Shown piece by piece: positions 16,513-26,220 of a DNA stretch of 59,209 nucleotides (the first letter of the stretch is position 1; every line of letters begins with the position of its first letter). The stretch covers positions 1 through 59,209 of the forward strand of contig JAIYDW010000121.1 of NCBI GenBank assembly GCA_027487315.1, read 5' to 3'. The translations under genes were made by a program, and so were the position numbers. A model generated the notes under the pieces. It was not told where the DNA came from. It was given only the letters and a program-made list of their open reading frames with translations, and did no database searches. Source of the DNA: Verrucomicrobiaceae bacterium. GTDB taxonomy: Bacteria > Verrucomicrobiota > Verrucomicrobiia > Verrucomicrobiales > Verrucomicrobiaceae.

Positions 16513-18061
16513 TTCCTCCTGCGCCATTCACACCTGCATCCGCACCCTCCTGCGGCATCACCTCGCATGCCTCCTTCTCGTTATCCCATGGCAAATCTCC
16601 GCCCAAGACGAATGGAATCCAGCTAGCGAAACCCTCGTCGTCTTTAATCCCGACTTCCCAGGCTCCGAAGCGCTCGCTAAGCACTACGCCACCGCCCGAC
16701 AAATCCCCGCCGAACGACTCATCGGTCTCCCCTGTCCCAACACCGACGACATCTCCCGTTCCGACTTCAATACTCAAATCCGGGGACCCCTCCGCAAACA
16801 GTTCGAAAAGAACAAATGGTGGCAAACCGGCAACAAAAAAGCCATCAACGACACCCTCACCACCCGCGTCAAATCCAGCCAGATCCGCATCATTGCCCTC
16901 ATTCGTGGCATTCCGTTCCGCATCCTTCGCGAAACCCCCAATCCCGCTGCAGGCAAAGAAGACGAAGCCAGTGTCGACAGCGAACTCGCCCTCCTCGGCA
17001 TGGAACCCTACTCCCTCCCTGCCTTCACCCCCAATCCCTTCTTCAAGAGTGAACTTCCCTTTCACCTGAACGATTCCTCGCCAGGACTCCTCCTCATCTC
17101 CCGCCTTGACGGACCCGATGACGCCACGGTCAAACGCATGATCGACGATGCCATCAAAGTCGAAAACGAAGGCCTCACCGGTCGCGCTGTCATCGACCTC
17201 GCCCTCAAAGACGGCGCCTACGAACAGGGCGAGGAATGGCTCCGCCAGTGTGCCACACTCTATCGCAAAAACGGCATCCCCCTCTACGTCGACCGCTCGT
17301 CAGATCTCATCCCCGTTCACTGGCCCCTGCCTGACACCGCCCTCTATTTTGGCTGGTATCGCGACCGCGTCAGCGGCGTCTTTGAAGACCCTTCCTTCCG
17401 CTTCGCTCCCGGCGCCGTTGTCTGTCATCTCCACTCCTTCAGCGCCACCCATCTCCGCAGCGGCACCGAACACTGGACCGGCCCGCTCCTCCTTCGCGGT
17501 GCCGCCGCAACCCTCGGCAACGTCTGGGAACCCTACCTCGCCGTCACCTGCTACTTCGACCTCTTTAACCAGCGCCTCCTCTCCGGCGCCACCCTCGCAG
17601 AATCCGCCTGGTTCGCCTCTCCCGGCCTCTCCTGGATGCAAGTCGTCCTCGGTGACCCCCTCTATCGCCCATTCAAAAAACCACCCGGCTCACGCCTCGG
17701 CACCGAAGGCCGCTCGCGCGACTACGCCCTCTACCACGGCCTCGTCACCACCTATCCCAACGATTCCGACGCCCCCAAACTCAAAAGCAAACTCCTCCAA
17801 CTCGCTGACAAACGCCAAAGCCCCCACCTCATCGAACTCCTCGGTCTCCTCTCCGGCCAAACCGGCGATTCCCTCGAGTCCGCCGACCTCCTCGACCACG
17901 CCGCTAGCCTCTACCCCGCCCACTCAGCCGACCAACAACGCGCCCGTCTCTACCAAGCCGAAGCCCTCCGCACCCACCATGACTTCAAAACCGCCATCGA
18001 AGCCTTGAAGTCTATCCCCGAACACCCAGCCACCGCACCCCTGCTCGAAAAACTCAAGTAG
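16505..18061 (+). CDS. TIGR03790 family secreted protein
   Basis: A 518-residue exported protein with an N-terminal hydrophobic signal (about 10-35, LLRHHLACLLLVIPW...SAQ). It matches the TIGR03790 pattern known mainly from Planctomycetes, Verrucomicrobia and relatives: ETLVVFNPDFPGSEALAKHYATAR, PAERLIGL, IIALIRGIPFRI, DTALYFGWY, GAATLGNVWEPYLA and the closing GDPLYRPF near 375-385. The remaining roughly 130 residues form an Ala/Leu-rich helical tail resembling TPR-like repeats (HLIELLGLLSGQTGDSLESA; YQAEALRTHHDFKTAIEALK). No function is established for this family. Overlap with the upstream hydrolase gene suggests co-translation. Confidence 0.82.
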   Translation: MTDSSCAIHTCIRTLLRHHLACLLLVIPWQISAQDEWNPASETLVVFNPDFPGSEALAKHYATARQIPAERLIGLPCPNTDDISRSDFNTQIRGPLRKQFEKNKWWQTGNKKAINDTLTTRVKSSQIRIIALIRGIPFRILRETPNPAAGKEDEASVDSELALLGMEPYSLPAFTPNPFFKSELPFHLNDSSPGLLLISRLDGPDDATVKRMIDDAIKVENEGLTGRAVIDLALKDGAYEQGEEWLRQCATLYRKNGIPLYVDRSSDLIPVHWPLPDTALYFGWYRDRVSGVFEDPSFRFAPGAVVCHLHSFSATHLRSGTEHWTGPLLLRGAAATLGNVWEPYLAVTCYFDLFNQRLLSGATLAESAWFASPGLSWMQVVLGDPLYRPFKKPPGSRLGTEGRSRDYALYHGLVTTYPNDSDAPKLKSKLLQLADKRQSPHLIELLGLLSGQTGDSLESADLLDHAASLYPAHSADQQRARLYQAEALRTHHDFKTAIEALKSIPEHPATAPLLEKLK

Positions 18062-18072
18062 CCCGTGTTCAA

Positions 18073-18987
18073 TCAAGGCACCCCGTGCCCCTTCGCCGCC
18101 TCCCAAAGCGCATACCAATCCTCTCGCTCCAGTTTCATCTCGGCCGCCTTCGCCACCGCCCGAATCCGCTCCACCTTGTTCGTTCCAATCACCGGCAAAG
18201 CCTGAGCCGGATGCGCCAGAAGCCACGCATACGCCAGCTGATCCAGCGTCGCATTCCCATACTTCAGCCCTAGCTTCGCCGCCTTGGCATGCAGCCGCAC
18301 CGCCCCCGCATCCGTGCTTCCACTCATCATCCGCCCGCCCGCCAGAGGCGACCACGCCATCGGCTTAATCCTCAGCTTCTGACACTGGTCAAACACCCCA
18401 TCATCAATCGGATCCATGTGCATCAAACTGAACTCCACCTGATTCGTCACCAACGGCTGCTCCATCCGCGAGTTCAACGCCTCAAACTGATGCACATTGT
18501 AGTTGGAAACCCCCGCACTCCGAATCTTCCCCGCCCTCAGCAACTGATTCAATCCCTCCGCCGTTTCATCCACACTCGTCAACCAGTCCGGCCGATGCAC
18601 CAGCAGCAAATCCAGCGTCTCCACCCCCAGAAATCGCAGGGACTTCTCCGCACTCTTCACAAGCCTCGCCGCCGTCGCATTGTAATGCGCCACCGTGCGC
18701 TCTGGATGAAACTCACACGGCACATAAATCCCGCTCTTCGTCACAATCTGAACCTTGTCCCGCACCCCGGAATCCAGCGCCAACGCCCGCCCCACCAACT
18801 CCTCCACCTTGTACAACCCATAAATCTCCGCCGTATCCAGCGTCGTAATGCCCAGATCCAAGCAAACTTTGATCCTCTCCAGCACCTGCTCCGGTGAGCA
18901 CGAAGACGGATCATCCAAAAACCGCCACGTCCCATAAACCAACCGCGAAAACTCCGGACCACTTTCTGAAATCAAAACACGCTGCAT
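18073..18987 (-). CDS. Aldo/keto reductase, YdhF-like
   Basis: NAD(P)H-dependent oxidoreductase, 304 residues from the ATG at 18987 (MQRVLISESGPEFSRLVYGTWRF); longer in-frame starts add a basic stretch not typical of the family. The AKR tetrad is visible: Asp and Tyr in TLDTAEIYG, Lys in VTKSG, His in LLLVHRPDW. Further family segments are SAGVSNYNVHQFEAL and AYAWLLAHPAQALPVIGTNK for cofactor binding. The closest style is the YdhF group. It is divergent from the DUF1552 gene, 82 bases away, and convergent with TIGR03790, 11 bases away. Substrate unknown. Confidence 0.92.
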   Translation of the reverse strand: MQRVLISESGPEFSRLVYGTWRFLDDPSSCSPEQVLERIKVCLDLGITTLDTAEIYGLYKVEELVGRALALDSGVRDKVQIVTKSGIYVPCEFHPERTVAHYNATAARLVKSAEKSLRFLGVETLDLLLVHRPDWLTSVDETAEGLNQLLRAGKIRSAGVSNYNVHQFEALNSRMEQPLVTNQVEFSLMHMDPIDDGVFDQCQKLRIKPMAWSPLAGGRMMSGSTDAGAVRLHAKAAKLGLKYGNATLDQLAYAWLLAHPAQALPVIGTNKVERIRAVAKAAEMKLEREDWYALWEAAKGHGVP

Positions 18988-19069
18988 CCTGCCATCTAAC
19001 GAAACCCTCCTCCCCCAGTCAACCCCCATTTCCCTGTCAGATCGCCCTCGACTCAATCGTTCCAACTTC

Positions 19070-20341
19070 ATGAACTTTGCCACCAAACGTCACCTCGACC
19101 GCCGCACCTTCCTCCGCGGCACCGGCACCGCTCTCGCATTGCCCTTCCTCGATGCCATGGTGCCCGCCTTCGCGACCCGCGCCCAAGCCGCCGTCGCTCA
19201 GCCTCCCCCAAGATTCCTCGCCATGTGCGCCACCCTCGGCTTCCACACGCCCTTCCTCTTCCCCAAAGAAACCGGAACCGACTACACCCTCACCCCCTAC
19301 CTCGAACCCCTCCAAAACCTCCGCTCCAACTTCTCCGTCATCTCAGGCCTGCAACACGAGGAACAAAACGGCGCCAACGGTCACACCTCCGAAATGACTT
19401 GGCTCACCTCCGCCAAACACCCGGGCCTCGCCGGCTTCAAAAACACCATCTCCATAGACCAACTCATCGCCGACCACATCGGCTCCCAAACCCGCTTCCC
19501 CAGCCTCATCCTAGGCACCGGCAGCGAATCCATGTCCTGGTCCTCCAGCGGCGTCCCCCTCCCCGCTGAATCCTCCCCCTCACGCGCCTTCCAGCAACTC
19601 TTCGTCGATGGCACCCCATCCGAAATCGAAGCCCAAATAAAGAGCCTCACCCGCGGTCGCAGCATCCTCGATACCGTCCTCGGCCAAGCCAAAAAACTCC
19701 ACTCCAACCTCGGCCAACGCGACCAGGAAAAACTCGACGAATACCTCTCCGCTGTTCGCGACCTCGAAGGCCGACTCGTTCAAAACGAAGCCTGGGTCCA
19801 ACGCCCCAAACCCAAAGTCGACGCCAAACCGCCCACCGACATCCAGGCCCGAACCGATGCCATCGGCAAAATGAACCTCATGCAGGATCTCATCGTCCTC
19901 GCCCTCCAAACCGACAGCACCCGCACCATCACCCTCCGGCTCAACGGCATGAACGCCGTCCCGGAAATCGCAGGCGTTAAAAACGACTGGCACAACCTCT
20001 CCCACCACGGCCAGGACGAAGCCAAAATCGAAGAACTCAAAGTCATCGAACTCGCCGAATTCACCGCCTTCGCTGGCTTCCTGACCAAACTCCAAGCCCA
20101 GTCCCTCCTCGATTCCACCTCCGTCCTGTTCGGCTCCAACCTCGGCAACGCCAGTGCCCACCAAACCGCCAACCTCCCTCTCATCCTCGCCGGCGGCGGT
20201 TACAAACATGGCCGACACATCGCCATCAACAAGGACCAGCACGTCTTCTCCAACCTCTTCGTCTCCCTCGCCCAACGCATGGGCGTCGAGACCGACCACT
20301 TCGGCTTCAGCACAAGCACCCTCGATATCAATCAGGCATGA
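19070..20341 (+). CDS. DUF1552 Tat-exported protein
   Basis: A 423-residue DUF1552 protein common in Planctomycetes and Verrucomicrobia. The N-terminus carries a twin-arginine signal, HLDRRTFLRGTGTALALPF, followed by LDAMVPAFA. Family segments include FLAMCATLGFHTPFLFP, GHTSEMTWLTSAKHPG, SIDQLIADHIG, MNLMQDLIVLALQTDSTRTITLRLNGM and, near the end, VLFGSNLGNASAHQTANLPLILAGGGYKHGRHI. The fold resembles alkaline-phosphatase/DUF1501-like exported proteins, but no reaction is known. Its stop overlaps the start of the DUF1592 cytochrome gene (ATGA). This DUF1552-DUF1592 pairing recurs in the phylum, so the two probably act together outside the cytoplasm. Confidence 0.93.
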   Translation: MNFATKRHLDRRTFLRGTGTALALPFLDAMVPAFATRAQAAVAQPPPRFLAMCATLGFHTPFLFPKETGTDYTLTPYLEPLQNLRSNFSVISGLQHEEQNGANGHTSEMTWLTSAKHPGLAGFKNTISIDQLIADHIGSQTRFPSLILGTGSESMSWSSSGVPLPAESSPSRAFQQLFVDGTPSEIEAQIKSLTRGRSILDTVLGQAKKLHSNLGQRDQEKLDEYLSAVRDLEGRLVQNEAWVQRPKPKVDAKPPTDIQARTDAIGKMNLMQDLIVLALQTDSTRTITLRLNGMNAVPEIAGVKNDWHNLSHHGQDEAKIEELKVIELAEFTAFAGFLTKLQAQSLLDSTSVLFGSNLGNASAHQTANLPLILAGGGYKHGRHIAINKDQHVFSNLFVSLAQRMGVETDHFGFSTSTLDINQA

Positions 20342-22737
20342 CCGCCAAAGCCCTCCTCTTCACCACCTTTCTGCTCTGCTCGATGGCGTCGCTCGCCTCT
20401 GCAATCCCACCCGCTATCCAACCCTTTCTCGATCTACATTGCATCGATTGCCATGACAGCGATGTCAAAAAAGGCGGGCTCGATCTCTCCGCGCTCACGT
20501 CCTCCCCAAGCACACCAGCCACCCTTAAAAAATGGGTCCGCATCTTCGACCGTGTTGCCGCCCACGAAATGCCACCCCAAAAAAAACCGCAACCTTCCCC
20601 CTCGGAACTCCAAGTCTTCGCCACCGCCCTCAGCACCGACCTAACCAACCAATACAATACCCAAAAAGGCACCGTCCTTCGCCGCCTCAACCGACGCGAA
20701 TATCAAAACACCATCAACGATCTCCTCGGCATCAACGTCAACCTCATCGACTCCCTGCCCGAAGACGGACGCGCCCAAGGCTTCGACAACGTCGGCTCAG
20801 CCCTTTCCATCTCCGGTATCCAAATGCTGCGCTACATGGAAACCGCAGAACTCGCCCTCAATGCCGCCCTCTCCTCCGATCAGCGCCCGGTCCCAACCTC
20901 CCAGCGCGCCACTCTCGAAAGTGAACGCAACAAAGAAGCCATCGGTAAACAATGGCTCAAACAATCCGACGGCTCCATCGTCGTCTTCAATGACGGCGGT
21001 TTCCCCAGCACCGTCATCCCCAACCTCCGCGCCCCCTCCACCGGCACCTACAAACTCCGCATCACCGGTTACGGCTACCAAATCGCAGAACCCGTCACCT
21101 TCGCCATCATCACTGGCAGCTTCAATTTCCGCAACGCCGACAACCTCACCCACAGCTTCCACCAGCTCCCCATCGGCACACCCGGCACTGTCGAAGTCAC
21201 CCTCCATCTCAATCAAGGCAACGGCATCTGGATCAGTCCCCAAGGACTCAACGGCCCCGACGGTCATTCCCCCAGCAAAGACGGTCCCGACAAATACCCG
21301 GGGGAAGGCATGGCCATCAAAGAAGTCACCCTCGATGGCCCCATCATCACCACTTGGCCTCCTCAAGGCCAAACCCTCCTTCTTGGCAACGCCAAACTCC
21401 GCGAAATCCCACCCGCCAGGGAATCCGATCGCCGCAAGTCCAACTTCAAACCCACCTTCACCGCCGATAGCTCCGACCCCATCGCCGACTCCCGCACCCA
21501 ACTCACAGCCTTCATCACCGCCGCCTTTCGCCGACCCGCCACCCCCGCCGACATCGCCCCCTATCAAAATCTCTTCGATGCCGAGTTTGCCTCCAGCAAA
21601 GACTTCCTCATCGCCATGCGCACCGCCGCCATCGCCGTCCTCTGCTCCCCCGAATTCCTCTTCCTTCAAGAACCCGCAGGCCCTCTCAACAACCTCCAAC
21701 TCGCCTCTCGCCTCAGCTACTTCCTCACCCGCAGCGCTCCAGACCCCGAACTCCTCCGCGCCAACCTCACCCAACCCAACGTCCTCAAAACCCAAACCGA
21801 ACGCCTCCTCAAAAGCCCCACCCTCACTCGCTTCATCACCGACTTCACCGATGGCTGGCTCAACCTCCGCGAAATCGACTTCACCACGCCCGACAAACAA
21901 CTCTACCCCGAATACGACGAACTCCTGCTCGACTCCATGCTCCGCGAAACCCGCAGCTTCATCACCGAACTCATCACCCAAAATCTCAGCACCTCTCATT
22001 TGATTGATAGCCCCTTCGCCATGCTCAATGCACGCCTCGCCCAGCATTACGGCATCCCTGGCGTCACCGGCCTCAACATCCAAAAAGTCACCCTCCCTCC
22101 CAACAGCAAACGCGGCGGCATCCTGACCCACGCCAGCATATTAAAAGTCTCCGCCAACGGCACAAACACCTCCCCCGTCGTTCGCGGCGTCTTCGTCCTG
22201 GATCGACTCCTCGGCACCGAACCTCCCCCACCCCCTCCTGGCATTCCCGGTGTCGAACCCGACATCCGAGGCGCCTCCACTCTCCGCGAAATCCTCGACA
22301 AACATCGCAACTCCGAAACCTGCAACAGCTGCCACCGCATCATCGATCCCCCGGGCTTCGCCCTCGAAAACTACGACGTCATCGGCGGCTGGCGCGACCG
22401 CTTCCGCAGCATCGGCGAGGGCGAACAAGTCAAACTCACCGTCCAAGGTCGCAAAGTACGCTACCGCCTCGGCCCACCCGTCGACTCCACCGGCGAGCTA
22501 CCCTCCGGCGCCACCTTCAAAAACCTCGCTGACCTCCAAAAACTACTCCTCGCCGACCAGGATCGCATCGCCCGTTGCCTCACCGAAAAGCTTCTCACCT
22601 TTGCCACCGGCCGCGAAATGACCTTCGCCGACCGCCCCGAAATCGATCACCTCGTCGCCGAATCCAAAACCCGCCAACACTCCCTCCGCGACCTCATCCA
22701 CGCCATCATTCAAAGCCCGATCTTCACAACCAAATAG
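20338..22737 (+). CDS. DUF1592/DUF1588 planctomycete-type cytochrome protein
   Basis: A 799-residue exported protein with signal peptide MTAKALLFTTFLLCSMASLASA. Order: a heme motif CIDCHDSDVKKGGLDLSAL (about 38-55, planctomycete cytochrome C), DUF1587 (LRRLNRREYQNTINDLLGI, about 118-180), a beta-rich carbohydrate-binding-like insert (about 200-340), DUF1592 (ITAAFRRPATPADIAPY to GWLNLREID, about 390-525), DUF1588 (TSPVVRGVFVLDRLLGTEPPPPPPG and ETCNSCHRIIDPPGFALENYD, about 610-690) and DUF1585 at the end (LLTFATGREM). Two CxxCH heme sites are visible. Partner of the DUF1552 protein. The role is presumed to be electron transfer or oxidative breakdown of a polymer; unproven. Confidence 0.94.
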   Translation: MTAKALLFTTFLLCSMASLASAIPPAIQPFLDLHCIDCHDSDVKKGGLDLSALTSSPSTPATLKKWVRIFDRVAAHEMPPQKKPQPSPSELQVFATALSTDLTNQYNTQKGTVLRRLNRREYQNTINDLLGINVNLIDSLPEDGRAQGFDNVGSALSISGIQMLRYMETAELALNAALSSDQRPVPTSQRATLESERNKEAIGKQWLKQSDGSIVVFNDGGFPSTVIPNLRAPSTGTYKLRITGYGYQIAEPVTFAIITGSFNFRNADNLTHSFHQLPIGTPGTVEVTLHLNQGNGIWISPQGLNGPDGHSPSKDGPDKYPGEGMAIKEVTLDGPIITTWPPQGQTLLLGNAKLREIPPARESDRRKSNFKPTFTADSSDPIADSRTQLTAFITAAFRRPATPADIAPYQNLFDAEFASSKDFLIAMRTAAIAVLCSPEFLFLQEPAGPLNNLQLASRLSYFLTRSAPDPELLRANLTQPNVLKTQTERLLKSPTLTRFITDFTDGWLNLREIDFTTPDKQLYPEYDELLLDSMLRETRSFITELITQNLSTSHLIDSPFAMLNARLAQHYGIPGVTGLNIQKVTLPPNSKRGGILTHASILKVSANGTNTSPVVRGVFVLDRLLGTEPPPPPPGIPGVEPDIRGASTLREILDKHRNSETCNSCHRIIDPPGFALENYDVIGGWRDRFRSIGEGEQVKLTVQGRKVRYRLGPPVDSTGELPSGATFKNLADLQKLLLADQDRIARCLTEKLLTFATGREMTFADRPEIDHLVAESKTRQHSLRDLIHAIIQSPIFTTK

Positions 22738-22821
22738 CGAACCTGTAAATCAACCGCACCTGCTCTTCGTCGGGCATCACACCCTCACTCGACAGCAGCC
22801 GCAAAGCCCCCTTTGGCATAC

Positions 22822-22858
22822 AAAAAAAGGCGCGCCCCGTTTCCAGAGCGCGCCTCGT
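22822..22858 (-). terminator. Intrinsic terminator of pnp
   Basis: On the minus strand, an 8-bp GC stem (AGGCGCGC at 22828-22835 pairing with GCGCGCCT at 22848-22855) with a 12-base loop runs directly into seven T. It starts 14 bases after the pnp stop. Confidence 0.88.
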
Positions 22859-22872
22859 CATTTTTTCAGGGA

Positions 22873-25032
22873 TTAACCCTCGTCACTTTCAGCAGGCGCC
22901 TCACCACTTCCACCGGCGGCCTTGTCGTCCAGATCCTTCATCGCAGCGCGGCGGCTCATCTTCACCCGACCCTTGTCATCAATGCCGATGCACTTGGCCG
23001 TCACGATGTCACCCATCTTCACCACGTCCTCAACAGCCTTCACTCGGAAGTCTGCCAATTCAGAGATGTGGATCAGTCCATCCTTGTTGCCAACCACTCG
23101 CATGAACGCACCAAAGTTCGTCGTGCTGACCACTTTGCCTGTGTAGGTCTTGCCGATCTCGACTTCCGCGGAAATTCCGGTGACCATCTCGATCGCCCGT
23201 TCCAAAGACTCCTTGCGTTGAGCATAAATGTACACCGTGCCGTCGTCTTCGATGCTGATGTCAGCACCCGACTCCGCCTGGATCGCCTTGATGTTCTTGC
23301 CGCCAGGTCCGATCAACTCACCGATCTTGTCCGGGTTGATCTTCACGATCTCAATGCGTGGCGCATGCGGGCTCAATGGTTTTGGATCCGCAATCGAGGC
23401 ATTCATCACGCCCAGAATTTCAGTCCGACCCACCTTCGCCTTGTCCACAGCCTCTTCCAGAATCGAAAGCGGAATGCCAGGAAGTTTCAGGTCCAATTGG
23501 AAACCCGTCACACCCACGTCCGTGCCGCAAAGCTTGAAATCCATGTCACCAAAATGGTCTTCGCTGCCCAGGATGTCGATCATCGTCAGGTAGCGCTTCA
23601 TCTGGTTGTTGTCGTCATACTCAGACACCAGACCCACCGAAATCCCACCCACAGGGCGGATCAAAGGCACACCTGCGTCCAGCAACGCCATCGAACCGGA
23701 ACAAACTGTCGCCATCGAAGTCGAACCATTGGACTCCATCACTTCGGAGCTGATCCGGATCGCATACGGGAACTTGTCTTGCGCAGGAATCACTGGCGCG
23801 ATCGAACGCTCAGCCAAAGCTCCATGACCAATCTCACGGCGATTCTGACCACCAAAGCGGCCCGTCTCACCCACCGAGAACGGAGGGAAGTTGTAGTGCA
23901 AAATGAACCGCTTGGTGCTTTCGCCACCTGCATACGTGTCCATCTCTTGCGCCTCGTCAGCGGGAGCCAACGTCGCCAGTGCCACCGCTTGCGTCTCACC
24001 ACGTGAGAACAAAGCCGAACCATGCACCCGTGGAATCAAACCCACTTCGCCCGTCAACAAACGGATCTGGTCCACTGTCCGCCCGTCACAACGCTGTTGC
24101 TTGTCCAAAATGCTCACGCGGAAAGCCTTCTTCTGAAGGTAATCAAACGCCTGGCTGATCTCGAACGCGCTCGCGTCAGGATGAAGCTCCTTGATCTTCA
24201 ATTCCACTTCAGCACGCAGCGCACCAACGGCCTTCGCACGCTCCACCTTGCTCGGACGATAAATCGCGGATTCAATCCGGTCACCCGCCACTTGGTAAGC
24301 CACTTCGCAAAGATCTTCGCGGGCGATCATCACCGGCGCCTCACGCTTCGCCTTGCCTGCCTTCGCAGCCAGTTCTTCCTGCGCACGCACCAGCAATTGC
24401 ACTTGGGATTGAGCAAAACGCAGCGCCTTTTTGAACTCTTCTTCGCCCAGTTCATTGGCCGCGCCTTCAATCATGATCACGTCATTCTTGTTGCCCACGT
24501 AAACCAGATCCAGATCGCTCTCCTCGCGCTGACTGTGCGTCGGGTTCACCACGAACTCTCCGCCCACCCGACCAATGCGCACTGCGCCAATCGGACCCGC
24601 AAACGGAATGTCCGAAACGCACAAGGCTGCGGACGCTCCGTTGATGCTGAGAATGTCCGAATCATTCTGGCCATCCGCGCTCAGCAAAATGGTGATGATT
24701 TGGGTCTCGTAAAAATAACCCTTCGGGAACAAAGGACGCAACGGACGATCCGTCATCCGAGCTGTCAGAATTTCCTTTTCAGTCGGGCGACCTTCACGCT
24801 TGAAGTAGCCCCCAGGGAAGCGACCTGCAGCAGATGCCTTTTCCTTGTATTCAACAGTCAAAGGGAAGAAATCGAGACCCTCTTTGATTTTGGTCGCAGA
24901 AACGGCGGTGACGATCACCAGCGTTTCGCCCAGTTGCACAGTAACGGCACCGTCAGCCAATTTGGCCAACTTACCGGTTTCGAATGTCATGGTGCCCGCA
25001 CCCAGTGTGCAGGAGATGTTTTGGATGTTCAT
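22873..25032 (-). CDS. pnp: Polyribonucleotide nucleotidyltransferase (PNPase)
   Basis: Phosphorolytic 3'-5' exoribonuclease of the RNA degradosome, 719 residues against about 711 in E. coli. Two RNase PH domains (about 10-230 and 320-550; the second has IPRVHGSALFSRGETQ and FPPFSVGETG), then a KH domain (KINPDKIGELIGPGGKNIKA, about 556-610) and an S1 domain (GKTYTGKVVSTTNFGAFM, about 625-690). The acidic tail ends PAESDEG. It follows rpsO on the same strand after 257 bases, the classic rpsO-pnp order, with a hairpin between them. Confidence 0.98.
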   Translation of the reverse strand: MNIQNISCTLGAGTMTFETGKLAKLADGAVTVQLGETLVIVTAVSATKIKEGLDFFPLTVEYKEKASAAGRFPGGYFKREGRPTEKEILTARMTDRPLRPLFPKGYFYETQIITILLSADGQNDSDILSINGASAALCVSDIPFAGPIGAVRIGRVGGEFVVNPTHSQREESDLDLVYVGNKNDVIMIEGAANELGEEEFKKALRFAQSQVQLLVRAQEELAAKAGKAKREAPVMIAREDLCEVAYQVAGDRIESAIYRPSKVERAKAVGALRAEVELKIKELHPDASAFEISQAFDYLQKKAFRVSILDKQQRCDGRTVDQIRLLTGEVGLIPRVHGSALFSRGETQAVALATLAPADEAQEMDTYAGGESTKRFILHYNFPPFSVGETGRFGGQNRREIGHGALAERSIAPVIPAQDKFPYAIRISSEVMESNGSTSMATVCSGSMALLDAGVPLIRPVGGISVGLVSEYDDNNQMKRYLTMIDILGSEDHFGDMDFKLCGTDVGVTGFQLDLKLPGIPLSILEEAVDKAKVGRTEILGVMNASIADPKPLSPHAPRIEIVKINPDKIGELIGPGGKNIKAIQAESGADISIEDDGTVYIYAQRKESLERAIEMVTGISAEVEIGKTYTGKVVSTTNFGAFMRVVGNKDGLIHISELADFRVKAVEDVVKMGDIVTAKCIGIDDKGRVKMSRRAAMKDLDDKAAGGSGEAPAESDEG

Positions 25033-25242
25033 TATGTTTGTTTTGGTTTGGGAAAGGTTTGCGACGACTGAGAAAGGCAGCCGCCTTCAAAAGAAAAAAT
25101 CAGGACCGAAATCAATCGCCGTCTGATTTGGGTGGTGACTCACTGCACCTGTGTCGGGCCATGCTTCAACTCAGTGGTCCACCACCAAATCTCACGCGTG
25201 AAGTTGGCCTCGGCGCATCAAGCAAGCTCCAACGATCAAACG

Positions 25243-25275
25243 AAAAAGGGGTGGACTCATTGAGTTCACCCCCAT
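25243..25275 (-). terminator. Hairpin with T tract between rpsO and pnp
   Basis: Minus-strand stem of about 12 bp with one mismatch (arms at 25248-25259 and 25260-25271, nearly no loop) followed by five T. It lies 15 bases after the rpsO stop. It can end rpsO messages or allow partial read-through into pnp. Confidence 0.75.
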
Positions 25276-25290
25276 TTCAAAATCGTCGTC

Positions 25291-25551
25291 CTAGCGGCGC
25301 AGACCGAGCGTCTTAACCGCTTTCGTGTAGCGGTCTTCGGCCGTGACCTTCAAGTAATCAAGAAGCTTCCGGCGACGAGCCACCATCTTCAACAACCCAC
25401 GGCGTGTGGAGTGGTCTTTCGAGTGTTTCGTCAAATGCTGTGTCAGGTAATTGATACGTCCCGTCAACAGCGCGATCTGCACATCGGAGCTGCCGGTGTC
25501 CTTCTCATGCAATTGGAAGGTGTTAAGGGAGGGTGCTGTAACTTCGCTCAT
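25291..25551 (-). CDS. rpsO: 30S ribosomal protein uS15
   Basis: Small-subunit protein uS15, which binds the central domain of 16S rRNA. At 86 residues it is two or three shorter than usual. Signature stretches are present: [39 protein letters not shown] and [10 protein letters not shown]. It starts at ATG 25551 and is transcribed away from the TIGR04073 gene, sharing a 213-base upstream region. Upstream of pnp in the usual order. Confidence 0.98.
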   Translation of the reverse strand: MSEVTAPSLNTFQLHEKDTGSSDVQIALLTGRINYLTQHLTKHSKDHSTRRGLLKMVARRRKLLDYLKVTAEDRYTKAVKTLGLRR

Positions 25552-25764
25552 GGTTTTGTCAGTTCACCGCCTTGGTGAAAGGGTGGTGTTGTTTGTGGTC
25601 AATTTTAGGGCCACGAACAAAACACACAGCCTACCATTGGCAAGCAAAAGTTTAAAAATCAGCCAATGTGATGCAATTTTCATAGCCATCCGGAAAACTT
25701 TTGTCCGAAATCGCATTTCCCTCTTGCCATCACCCTACCTATTTGAGTAACTACTCACGTCTTC

Positions 25765-26184
25765 ATGAAAAAACGTCTCTCTCTCACTCTCCTCGCCGGC
25801 CTCGTCCTTGGCGGTCTCGTCATGGCGGATATCCAATCCCCTCCCGGCCACCACTTCAACTGGAGCCGCAAACTCAGCCGCGGTCTCGCTAACCTCGCTT
25901 ACGGCGCTTCCGAGATCATCAACGTCTGGGACCGCTCCAATCGCAGTGACGGCGCCCACGCCGCTGCCAGTGACATGGTCGTTGAAGGCACCAAGCGCAC
26001 AATCGTTCGCCTTGGCTACGGCGTCTATGAAGTCGTCACCTTCCCTTTCCCCACCTACAAGTGCACCTACCGCCCACCGTATTACCGGAAAGAGCAACTC
26101 GACCCATGGTGGGGCTACTCGGAATTCTCACCCCAGGTCGGCTTCATCTCCCAAGTGGACTACAGCCGCACTCAAGGCTGGTAA
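25765..26184 (+). CDS. Exosortase-associated protein, TIGR04073 family
   Basis: A 139-residue exported protein. The signal peptide is MKKRLSLTLLAGLVLGGLVMA. The mature part, starting DIQSPPGHHFNWSRKLSRGL, follows the TIGR04073 pattern (KLSRGLANLAYGASEI, then a helical stretch and RLGYGVYEVVTFPFPTY). This family is reported as linked to genomes with exosortase/PEP-CTERM sorting; its molecular role is unknown. No exosortase gene is in the window. The gene is monocistronic: it has a strong terminator after it and its own upstream region shared with rpsO. Confidence 0.78.
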   Translation: MKKRLSLTLLAGLVLGGLVMADIQSPPGHHFNWSRKLSRGLANLAYGASEIINVWDRSNRSDGAHAAASDMVVEGTKRTIVRLGYGVYEVVTFPFPTYKCTYRPPYYRKEQLDPWWGYSEFSPQVGFISQVDYSRTQGW

Positions 26185-26220
26185 TCAGTCAGATCCCCTG
26201 ATTTAGGGTTCACCCCTTTC

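Noticed and set aside
20797-22131. 444-codon minus-strand frame opposite the DUF1592 gene
   Set aside because: Gly/Asp/Glu-rich antisense shadow caused by C-rich third positions.
22813-24006. Long plus-strand frame opposite pnp
   Set aside because: Antisense to a clear PNPase gene; His/Arg-rich, low-complexity translation.
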